63,307 nucleotides of DNA, taken from Methylococcaceae bacterium (GTDB lineage: Bacteria > Pseudomonadota > Gammaproteobacteria > Methylococcales > Methylomonadaceae). The notes under the pieces were generated by a model. The model had not been told where the DNA came from. It saw nothing but the letters and a program-made list of their open reading frames with translations, and ran no database searches. Below, in pieces: positions 45,701 through 57,700 of the stretch. Location of the stretch: contig SXIP01000183.1 of NCBI GenBank assembly GCA_005772825.1, forward strand, positions 1 to 63,307. Reading direction: 5' to 3'. A program made the translations under genes and the position numbers. Positions within the stretch are counted from its first letter, which is position 1. Each line of letters opens with the position of its first letter.

Positions 45701-48700
45701 CCCCCCAAATGCCCCAATTCAAAATTCGGACTTGCCAACCGGGTTTCTGGTTTTGCGCCAAGGCCATGGCATCGGCGAAGGTGCTGGCGGCGGCATAATT
45801 GGCTTGGCCCGGATTGACCGTGAAGGCGTTGGCCGAGGAGCAGAGCGCTAAAAATTCCGGTGGATCATCGGTTAAGGCTTCGATGAGATTCCTTAAACCG
45901 CGTGTTTTAGGGGCCAATACCCGATCCAAATCGTCGGGTGTCATGGCCAGTACCGATTTGTCACGTAACAGGATAGCCCCGTGCCAAGCCAGTGTAATAT
46001 GTCCCCATTGTTGACGTACGGCGCTGACCACTTGGCGTAAAGCTTCCGGTTCGACAATATCGGCTTGCCAATAAATGGCTTGGCCTCCCGCTTGAGAAAT
46101 GGCGTCTAGTGAACGTTGGATCGTACTGTCAAGGGGGCGGCGGCCTATCCAAGCAATTCGGGCGGCATAGCACTGGGCTAGATGCAGCGAAGTGGCGATG
46201 CCTAAACCGCCTGCACCGCCAAGCAATATGCAAACCGCACCTTGCGGGAGGACGGGCGGCAATTCCGTGGTATCGGGCAGTATTCGCGCCAAACCTTGTA
46301 AGAAGCGTATGCCTGAACGATAGGCAACCACGGCATCGGCGGGCTCGCTCAGTAGCCATGCCCGTTCGCGCTTCGCCGATTCGGGCGCGGTGGCTGCATT
46401 GTCAAGGTCTATACAACTGACGTGGACTTGACTCAGTTCGCGGGCGGCGGAACGGGCAAAACCCGGTAAGGCGGCAAAAGCCGGATCACCGGCGTTTTCC
46501 GTCTGGATTTGTTGGAGGCCGCAGGTGACTATGATCAGTTTACGCGCGATCGGATGTTTGCCCAGCTCCTTCAATAGCTTATGCAAGGCGTGGACACCGC
46601 GCTGTTCGGCAATTAGCAAGGCCTTAGCATCGAGCGGCAACGAAGCATGATCCCGCCAGGCGGCAAAGAGGATCGGGCGGTTTTTTTCCAGATTGCCGAT
46701 CAAATCGGTTAAGGTTTGTGGCGAAATTGTTTCCAACATGACCGTATCGCCGCCGTGTTCGGCCACCAATCGAGCCGCCCAGTCGGCTTCTGGATGCGAA
46801 TGCAACACCAAGGGTGCGTGTACGGAGGGTGACGTTGGTAGGGCAGACGGTTGCCAATGTGGACGCAACAAAAGCAGTTCGGCATTATTGGCCGTTGCCG
46901 CTGTTCCAGAGCGTTCTGGAATATCCCATTTGGATGGCGTTGGGTTAGGCTGCGCGGGACGGGCTTCGAAACCGAGCATTTCCAGCAAAACCTCGCCTTG
47001 CGCATCCAGCAGGCGCAAATCGGCGACTAATTTTTGTTCGTCGCTATCGTTACGGTTGAGCGTAAGCCAGGCGAATACCGGCCCGGTCGGGATGCTATAG
47101 ACGCTGAACTGGCGAATGCCGGAAGGCAATAACGACGCGCCGCTGTGCCGCTCGGTATCAAGGGCCCCCAGCGCTTGCAATGCCGAATCCAACAAGGCGG
47201 GGGAAAGGCCGTCACCGTCAATCGGTGCGGAGCTTTCCGGCGAACAGGGGCGCAATTGCGCGAAAATTTGCCCGCCTCCGGTTTGCACTTTATCGAGCAA
47301 ACGGAAACCAGCGCCATGGTGTATACCGCCCGCTTCGAGGCGACGATAGATGGTCTCGGCTTGCACTTCCGTCCGGCAATCGGCACGGATAATGCCCAAA
47401 TCAACGGGTAAAGGCTGCGGCCTTGCCGATTTCCGCGCGGTGGCCTGGGCGACGGTGCGCCCTTCGGCATCGACCAGACAGAGGGTCAAAACGTTGTTGT
47501 TTGTTTCGCTTCGCAATGCCAGACGGGCGGGCGCGGCGACCGGAATCCGCCAACTGATGGCCGACAGCGGCCCGAAAAAACCCAAACCACGGGCGTCTGC
47601 ATGGAAGAGCGCAAGGCTCGCCATGCCGGGCAGGATAGCGCGCCCGTTGATCAGGTGATTGGCCATCACCGGCATGTCCGCGCTTAAGTTCAGGCACGCC
47701 CGGTCAGTCGCAACGAGTGCTGTTGGCGCGGGGCGGGGTTCATTAACGGGTGTTGCATTGCTTCTGGTTGTTTCTCCTAACCAGCAACGTAAACCGGCAA
47801 AGGCGGTGCCGGGCAAATCCACGAATTGTCCGTCCGTTTGTACGCCTTCCCAAGGAATCTCGCAGCCTTGTACCCACAGCGCCCCGATTTTCGCTAGGGC
47901 ATTGGCTTGCCCGATCAAGCCAGACTCGAACGCTTCGGGTTCGCGGCGGCGTTTGTCAGGCCCGATCAGGCGGTTGTTAACACGGTCAGAGCAGAATGCC
48001 GCCAAAGCGTCAGTTAATTCCGACAGATCACGGGCAGTGATAGCCAGACGGAATTCCCAATGGCTGCGGCGGCAGTTCAATGTGTAGGCTATATCGGCTA
48101 ACGCCAACGTTTTGCCTTCTGCTTGGAGAAAGCTGAGCAAGCGTTCGGCCTGACGGCGTAACCCCGCCGAATCGCGGGCCGATAAGACGATGAGTTGTTC
48201 ACCACGGGTCGCCGTTTTTGCAATAAGCGGTGGCGGCGCGGCGGTGACGATCAGATGGGCATTGGTGCCGCTGAAACCAAACGAACTGACCGCCGCCAAA
48301 CACCGATCATGCCAAGGTTGTGCACTTGTCGGCACATAGAACGGTGTGCGCGTAAAGTCGATATGGCGGTTGGGTTTGGCGAAATGCAGGGACGGCGGGA
48401 TGACGCCGTGATGCAAAGCCAACAGGGTTTTGATTAACCCCGCCGCGCCTGATGAGGCCAAGGTATGGCCGATATTGCTTTTGACCGAACCGATAGGGCA
48501 ATCCTGGCGGCGATCGGTATGTGCGGCGAAGGCCCGCGTCAAAGAGTCAATTTCGATAGGATCACCGAGGCGCGTTCCCGTGCCGTGGGCTTCGATATAG
48601 CCGAAATCCGCCGGATTGACGCCGAAGCGTTGCCATACTTCGCGCTCCAGGCGTTCTTGGGAGTTGGAGCTGGGCGCGGTGATACCGCTGGTTTTGCCGT

Positions 48701-51700
48701 CCTGGTTAGTACCGGCGCCGTGCAGTAGCCCGTATATCCGGTCACCATCCGCCTGGGCATGATCCAGCCGCCGCAACACCAGCAAGCCGATTCCTTCGCC
48801 CGGTACGAAGCCCGAAGCGTCGTCGTCGAAAGTCCGGCATTGTCCATCCGGCGACAACATGCCAGAAGCGGCGGTCATGACGTGCATTTGCGGCGTGGTC
48901 ATCAGATTGACCCCGCCGACCAAGGCAAAGTCGCAACTGCCGTCCCGAATGGCGCGAAAGCCCATGTCGGCGGCAACCAAAGCCGAAGAACAAGCGGTAT
49001 CCAAAGCTACGGCGGGACCCGCCAAATCGAGCAGATAAGCGATGCGCGAAACCAAAATGCTGGCGGTATTGCCCAGCAGTAATTGCCCGGTGACTTGGGC
49101 TGGGTCATCCATAGGCAAATGGCGGCTATAGTCGCCTTGTCCGACCCCAATAAATATGCCGCAACGGGCGCCTTTCAAGCGGCGGTCGCTGAGACCTGCG
49201 TCTTCAAACGCGTGCCATGCTTCTTCGAGAAACAAGCGTTGTTGAGGGTCCATCAATTCCGCTTCACGCGGGGACAAGTTGAAAAACAGCGGATCGAAAC
49301 GGTCAATACCGTCGACAAAACCTCCCCATTGCACCGCTTCGCGCTGTTCCGGCTTGTCCAAACCCGACAGATGCTCGTCCGGGTTCCATCGGCTCGGCGG
49401 GATGCGGGTGATACCGCTCAGACCGTTAAGTAGCAGTTCCCAAAACGCCGTTTTATCGGGTGCGCCCGGATAACGGCAGGCAATGCCCGTAACGGCGACG
49501 GCGACTTCCGAGGTTGTCGAATCAGCGAAAAAGGATTCACCAGACATTGCCGGGCGAAGGTCCGGCGCCGGAGCTTTCGCCTGCTGCGACAAGGCAGCGG
49601 CCAAGGCCGACAGACCGGGGGCCGCCAATACGGTACGGGCATCCGGAGCCGCCGCGCCAAACAGGCCGTGCAAGCGTTCGGCAAATTCTTGGGCGACAAT
49701 ACGGTCCAGCCCCAAATCAATCAGTGGCGTTTCGGTTTCGATACTATCGGCAGGCAACCATAACAAGGTCGCCAATGCATCACGCAGTTGCGTCAGAATA
49801 TCACTGTCAACACTGCTTTGTTGCCGTTTATCGCTGATAACGGCTGTTGCAATTTCCGGTGCAGAGACTGGTTCGGCCACGGCAGTTTGGGCCTGTTGTC
49901 CATTTTGACGCCGTTCTATCAAGTTTGCGACTGCCGTCAGATTGCGGCAAGCTCCGATGTCTGCCGACTCCAGCCTTACGCTGAAATGGCTTTCGATGGC
50001 GTTCAGAATTCGCGCTGCTTGCTCAGGGCCAATGTCCAGGCTATCCAGTGGGGCATCGGGGTCGGGGCTGATGCCGTTCGTCAATGTTGCTGCCACTTGC
50101 TCAAGCAAAAAGAGCAGGGCGGGAGACGCGGCGGCGGTTGGCTCTTCTGCTGTTGGAATTTGAGCGTCGACATGGCTTGCGAGGTATTTCGCCAACGCGG
50201 CTATGGTTGGGTAATCATAGAGTCGCGTGGCTTGTAGCGACGTGCCGAAGGTGCTGTTGAGCCGGTTGGTCACTTCCACCGCCAAAATGGAATCCAAGCC
50301 CAGGTTTGCGAAACCGGCGTGATCATCCAACTCTTGCGGATCGATATACAGCGCGTCGGCAAGAATAGCGCGGATTTTTTCTATCGAAATGGCTGGAGGT
50401 GTTGGGCGCGTTGCTAAAGGCGCCGAAGGTGCGGTGGTCCTGTTGATCTGAGTCGCTACGGGCGTGATGGAAACAGCACCAGCGTGGGCATGGTTTGCCA
50501 AGGATTCCCGTAGATGTAACGCCAAGTCTTTAACGCTGGGAAAATCATAAAGACGGGTTGCTTGCAATTGCAGGTTATAGCGGGTGTTTATGATGCGGGT
50601 CACTTCCACGGCCAAAATGGAATCGAGCCCCAAATCCATGAAACGGGCGTGGTCATCCAAATCATCGGCCGAGATGTACAAAGCATTGGCGATGATACCG
50701 CGTAGTTCGCGGATGAGCGTGGATTGATCGGGAAGATCGGCTGTCGCTTCAGCTTCCCGCTCTTGGGATATGGACAGTGCAGGCGCCGAAGCAGGCCTTG
50801 CCTCCAACATCTCGGCAAGAGGCTTGGCTGGTGCAGGCGGCGCTGTAACGGCAAGCGGCTGTTGATCCCGGATTTGCGATTCGGCGCTTAAGGGCTTTTG
50901 TTGCGGCGCTATCCAGCAGCGTACTTGTCGTAACGGGGTCGGCGGCAAATGCACCCGATGACCGCGCTGATCTTCGGGCAGAGTGTCGAGAATTTGCGCC
51001 CAATCGATTGCGGCTCCTGCAACCCAGAAACCGGCAAGTCGACTGTTCCGTCCGGCTTTCGCCAATTGGGCGAAAAACGCCTGATCCTCAGCTTCCGCGC
51101 CTAACAAAGCCAAGGGATTATCATCGCCGACCTCGCCGAATTGGACCGTTGCCGGTTTCGGCGTCTCGCTGTTAATGGCATGGGCCAAGGCCCGCAAGTT
51201 TTCTATGGCGGCATTGCGGTCATCAACAATTAGCGCCGCCCGTGACGACAGGGCCGAGCGTCCGCACATCAGGGTATAGGCCACATCGGTTAACGAGACC
51301 GAGGTCTGCCGCTCCAGATAGTCAGCGAGCCGATCGGCATAAGTCGCCAATAAGCCGGGTTCCGATGTTGACAGCAGCAATAGCACAGGGGCGTTGCAAG
51401 CGGATGCGGCAACTGACGGGGCTTCTTCCAAAATAATATGGGCATTGGCGCCGCCGAAACCGAATGCGCTGACGCCGGCGCGGCGCATTCCGCCGTCGGC
51501 CGGGGCGGGCCAAGTGTCGGCTTCGCGCGGCAGATAGAGGGCCGAATCCTGCAAATCGATATAGGGGTTGACGGTTTGCAAATCGGCGACAGGCGGCAAA
51601 GTCTGATGATGTAAGGCTAAAACGCTCTTGAACAGCCCGGCGATACCCGATGCCGGTTCAAGATGGCCGATATTGGCTTTGACCGCGCCTAAAGCAACGC

Positions 51701-54700
51701 TTGCGGCGGGAGCTGCGCTGAACACGCTGTTTAAGGCCTGAATTTCCACAGGGTCGCCGAGTTCGGTACCGGTCCCGTGCGTTTCCAGATAGCCTATGCT
51801 GTGGGCGGGCGCACCGGCATCAGACAAGGCGGCGCGGATCAAATCGCTTTGTGCTTGCGGGTTTGGGGCGGTCAACGATTGCGCCCGTCCGCCGTGGTTG
51901 ACCGCCGAGCCGCGAATTACCGCATGAATGGGATCACCGTCCTTTAACGCCTGTTGCAGCGGTTTGAGGACGACAATGCCAATGCCTTCGCCTTTGACAT
52001 AGCCGTTGGCACGGGCATCGAAACTATGGCAGCGTCCGTCCGGCGACATTACGCCCAGGCTTTGTGTCGCGTGCAGGTCTTTCATATCCAGCAACAAGCT
52101 GCTTGCCCCGGCCAAGGCGATGCTGCATTCGCCGCTGCGTAAGGCTCGCACCGCCCGATGCACGGCCACCAAAGCTGAAGAACAGGCGGTATCGACCGAC
52201 TCACTGGGGCCGCGCCAATCCATGAAATAGGAAATGCGGTTCGGCATCAGCGCGTTGACATTGCCCAAAGCGGCTTGTGCCATCGCTTCCGGCGCGGCAT
52301 CGCGGAGCAAGGTGGCATAGCCGCTGACTTGTTGACCGAGAAAAACGCCGACGGCCTTGCCTGCCAGGCTAGTCGGCACGATACCGGCATCTTCCAGGGC
52401 ATGCCAGGTTGCGGTCAATGCCAGCCTATGTTGCGGGTCCATGTGCATGGCTTCGCGGCGCGACAGCCGGAAAAAGGCCGGATCAAACGTTTCGACGGCA
52501 TTGATAAATCCGGCATGTATTCCGGCTGCCTCCGCTTCTTGCAAACCCAACAATTGTCGACGCTCAGACGACATCGCTCCGACTGCGATTTGCCCGGACA
52601 GGATGATTTGCCAAAATGCTACGGCGTCATCCGCACCGGGAAAGCGTCCCGACATGCCGATGATGGCGACCGCACCGTCTGTTTCAGTGTCTCGCGTCAC
52701 TGTGGATGCGGCGTTGCAGTCAGCTTGGCTTTCAGGTGTGGTTTGGCAAGACCCTGATTCAGCTGCGACCGTCGAGAGTTCGGGATAAGTGCTTAACATA
52801 TAGGCGGCCAAAGCGCCGATGCTGCTGTGGGCAAAGAAAACGGCGGGGGAAATTTCAATGCCGTAGCGTTGCGCCAGTAAGCCGGCGAATTCCTTCAGGG
52901 CAATGGAATCGAAGCCAAAATCGCCAAAGTTGGCCGAAATTTTTAAGGCTTTAGGATCCAGTTTAAGCAAGCGGGCAATCAATGCCGTCAACTCGGCGCA
53001 TAAGCCTTCATGGGCGGCAAGGGTGGGCTTGGTTAAGTCGGCTTTAGTGGTGTCGGATTGGGCGGCGTCGGATTGGGTTTCGGAAACGGCGGTATCCATC
53101 GGGCGGCTCTCCGTGTTAGCGGTAGCAATGTTGGTAATAGTGGGGCTTGCCGCGGGACTCATGATGGCGATTTCGGCAGGTCTATTAGCTGAGCTGAGCG
53201 CCCAATCGAGTACCGCGAGGCCCGCCGTATAAGCAAGCGGAGCTATGCCCAGGGCTTTGCTGACCAAAGCGCCGCCTTCGTTACCCAACGCGGCATGACC
53301 GCCTTCCCAAATCGGCCAGGCCAACGCTACCGTGCCGCCTTGGCGTCGGCCCGCTTCGACTTCCCGGTTACGCGACGCGGCGAAACGGCCCAGAAAAGCG
53401 TTGGCGACGGCATAATCGCATTGCCCAAAATCGCCCCATTCGGCGGCCAAAGAAGCAAACAATACGAAAGCGCGTAGCGGGTGTCCGGCTAAAACCCGGT
53501 CAAGCGCCCTTGTTCCGTCAATTTTGCCGGCAAAGGTCGCTTGCATGTCGTGCCAAGTGCTTTCGCTCAGGCTACGTACACTCGGTATTCCTGCGGCATG
53601 GATCACGCCGTCGATAGGGCCCAGGACGGTTTCAAATTCGCCCACGGCACGGCTCAGTGACGCGGCGTCGCTGACATCGGCCTGACAATAATGGACTTGC
53701 ACGCCAACGCGGCGTAATTCGGCGAGCCGTTCGGCTTTGTCGCCTTGCGGCGCCGAACGGCCCAGCAACGCAATACGCGCACCGCGGGTGATACCCAGAT
53801 GACGGGCCAAGTGCGGCCCCAAGCCGCCAAGTCCTCCCGTGATCAGCCAGACCCCGCCGTTCGCGGCTGAAGCGGGTTGCCATGCCAAAGGCTGCAACCG
53901 TCTGAGCAAACGCTGCCCGTGCCGATCGATAAGCGCTTCCTGATCGCTTTCCGCCAATTCCGCCAAAATATGCCGCGCGGCGTCCCTATTCGATAAGGAT
54001 TTATCTATCGCCAAAGCCTGTAAATGAACATGATTGGAGACGAAACGCAAAGACGGGCTTGCGGCGATGGCGGAGGCGGCTAACGGTGCGCCGTCATGGA
54101 CGAACAGCAGTTTTAGCGCGAGTCGGGGGCGGGCCAAGGCGGCGCGTAGCCAGGCAAACAAGGGGGCTAACAGGGTTTGGGCATCGTCACTGTCCGGCGC
54201 CAATAAAATTAAACTATCTACAGCGGCTAACGGAGTCGTGTCGGGATTTTCAAGCGTTATCGTTGTTATGCCGAAAGCCTGGAAGGCCTCCGCCGTTTCG
54301 GCACAGCGCTTCATATCACCCGTTAAGGCAATCACACGGTTTGTCAACTCGGACGCCTGGGGGGCGGGACAAAGTTCCCAAACCGGGACCATCAAATCCG
54401 CTAGCCCGGTGGTTTGTGCCGGTGGCGATACTGATTCCGGTAATGCTTGCGGCGATGCTATCCAATAGGAAAGCTCTTCGAAAGGATAAGTCGGCAAGGG
54501 GATGCGGCGACCGCCCATAGCCAGCGCCGCGAAATCCGGCAAGCCGCCTTGACTATACAATTGCGCCGCCTGCGCCAACATTTCCTCCTGCGCATCCGCT
54601 AACGGCATCGCATCGTTCGGAGTGTCGGCATTGAGGGCGGCAATCAAAGTGACGGTGTCGGTGGCAATTACTGCCCAGCGATGGTCAAAATGCCGGCGGC

Positions 54701-57700
54701 CCACACCCAAGGTAAAAGCCACATCAAGCAAGTCCGCTTCGCTATGGTTTTTCAAGTGCTGCCGCAAATCGTGGCGGCGACGTTCCAAGGCGGCCTCGGA
54801 ACGCGCCGACAGCGCGATGAGCACAGCCGATCCGGTAGCTGTCTTTTTCGGTACTGATGGCGGCGGATCGCTGAGGACGATATGACAATTGGTGCCGGAG
54901 AAGCCGAAGGAACTGATGCCCGCTACCCGCCGTCCTGCCGGAGGACGTTGCCAGGGGCGGTATTCGATGTTGATGGCGAAGGGAGTGCGTTCAAGACGGA
55001 GGGCGGGGTTGGCGTTTTTAAAATGTAAGGAGGGATATAATTCGGCATGGCGGAACGACAGGAGCGTTTTGATCAGTCCCGCTATCCCGGCGGCATGGGC
55101 GGCATGGCCCACATTCGATTTGACCGAACCCAGCAAGCAGGAACCTGCTGGCAAGGATGTTCCCGCAAAGCCGCCGCTCAAGCCTTCGATTTCGATAGGA
55201 TCGCCTAAACGGGTACCCGTGCCATGCGTTTCGATATAGTTGATTTCAGCAGGGTTAATGCCGGCACGCTGATGGGCTTTGCGGATCAGCGCGGTTTGTG
55301 ACGCTGCATTCGGCGCGGTAATGCCGTTGGTTTTGCCGTCCTGATTGGTTGCCGATCCGGCGATGACCGCGATGATGCTGTCGCCGTCGGCTTGCGCCTG
55401 CGACAAGCGTTTCAGCACTATCGCGCCGCTGCCTTCTCCCGGTACGAAGCCGTCGGCGTCGGCATCGAACGCGGCGCAACGTCCGCGCGGTGAAAGCATT
55501 CCGGCGCTCGCGGCGGCGGTGTTAAAACCGACAGTGGTATTGATGAACACGCCCCCGGCAATCGCCATGCCACATTCGCCCGCCCGCAAGGCCTGGCAAG
55601 CCAGATGCACAGCCACTAACGACGATGAGCAAGCGGTATCGACCGCCAGGGCAGGGCCTTTCAAGTCCAACAGATAGGCGATACGCGCGGCCAAAATCGA
55701 CGCGGCATTGCCTGTGAAGGCAAAGGCATCCGGTACGACACCTTTTTCCGCCATCAAATGGGTATAGTCACCGCCGTGACAACCGACAAAAATGCCGCAA
55801 TCGCTACCTTCCATCGCGACTCCCGCGTAGCCCGCATCTTCCAGCGCGCGCCACACTTCAGTCAGGAAAACCCGGTGTTGGGGATCGGTCAATTCGGCTT
55901 CGCGCCCGGAAATGCGGAAAAACATCGGGTCGAACAGGTCGATGTTTTTCAGTAAACCGCCCCAGCGCAAAAAAGCGGCGGCGGAGCGCAAATGTTCAGG
56001 AGGGTTGTCCGGGTCTATGCCCAAACGTTGCTGCGCCGATACAATGCCGCTACGGCCCGCCGCCAACAGGTCGCGGAATTCCTTAAGGTTGTCGGTATCG
56101 GCAAAACGTCCAGCCATACCAATGACCGCGATAGGTTCATCGGTCGATAGGAATGTTGGTTGTGCTTTAGCTGCTTCGAGTCTGTCCATGCTTGGCGGTA
56201 GCGATATTGGCGGGGATTCGTGTTCTAGCGATACGCCATGACTATCGGCCAAGTGACGGGCCAGATCGCGCACGGTGGGATAAGCGAACACCACGGTCGG
56301 GCTCAGCTCCAGGCCATAACGGCGATTGAGGCGGTTAATCAAATCCAGGCCGAGTATCGAGTCAACCCCGTAATCCATGAATCGGCCTGACAAGTCAACT
56401 GCGCTCTTGTCCATCCCCAATGTTTGCGCGGCGGCCTCCTGAATCGCCATTTCCAAAGACTGTGAAGGGGGCTGATAAACCGGCTCGGATGTTATTTGGG
56501 GGCTTGGCAAGCCCACCCGTTTGCCTAACGGAGCCGCAATAACCGATGCGGCGTCACGCTTGGCCACCAGAATGGCTTGAGCATCGCGTTGGTTACCCGG
56601 TAGACCCAAGTTAAGCATTGATGGGAATCCGCTGTCGGTGAAAAGTGCTTGCCAACGGTCGGGATCAGCCAACGGCGCACCGGGAAGGCGATACTCCGGA
56701 TCACGGAACGCCCACCAGCCGTCGGTAAGGCCAAAGGTCAGCGTGGCGAAATCCTGGACGGCGGTCACTTCATTGAGCACTAATAATCCTTCCGGAGCCA
56801 AAAGCCGGTATACATGGCTCAAGCTTTCCTTAAGGTCGGGGACGGCATGAAGGACGTTGGCGGCGATGATGATATGGAATTCACCGGTGGCGAAGCCTTG
56901 CGCCTCGGCAGGGCGGGTTATATCCAGCAAGGCCGTTTCTATCCTATCCCCAAAAGTATCGCGCCCGTGTTTCAAAAAACCCAGCGAAATGTCGGTATAG
57001 GTGTAGCGGACTTGGGCGCCTAAAGGTTGTAAGGCCTGCAAAATCGCTGTGCTGGCTCCGCCCGTACCGGCGCCGATTTCCAGGATATGTACGGGCCGGG
57101 CGTCATTATCGATGCGGTTGCGCACTGCCGAAGCCACCGCCAGGGCCATCAGGCGGTTGAAATAATCGGCCAGGTGATTGCCTTTATAAATGGCGCCGAC
57201 CAAATCGAGCCGACCTTCAGGAAACAAAACGCTATTGCCTTCGCACCGGCCTCTCAAAACCTCCGGTAAGGCGGCTGTGGTACGCTCCAATAAATCCAGA
57301 AATGGCGCGGTGGCGGGATAATGCCGACGCAAGTCTTGCCATTCCAGACGCAAGTCACCGGCGTTAAAGTGTACCGGAGGTTTGGTAAAGCGGACTAAAT
57401 CGCCCTCAATGCCCACTATCCCGCAGTGCTCCAGAATAGCCAATACAGCATCGAATAACCCGGCGCGATGGGGGGCGACCTGAAAATCACGGTGCAGGGC
57501 GGCGCGGGTCATTACCGGACGCGCACCCGAAACAAGTCCCTCTGCCAGCAACGCCGCCGCAGCCGCTTTACGGCCCCAGGCTTCGACTTGTGCGAAAGAA
57601 TCGCCTTCAGTGAACAGATTCGGCTCGGGATGGGCGCAAAATTCGGCGGTGGCTGCGCGTATTTGCGTCAAGACATCGGTTTTAACGGCTGGAGCCGCCG

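Noticed and set aside
50181-50729. Near-identical ACP3 and ACP4 as a sequencing or assembly duplication
   Set aside because: The two copies differ at many residues (for example VTRIINTRYN against VTNRLNSTFG) and in their linkers, so they are a genuine tandem pair.
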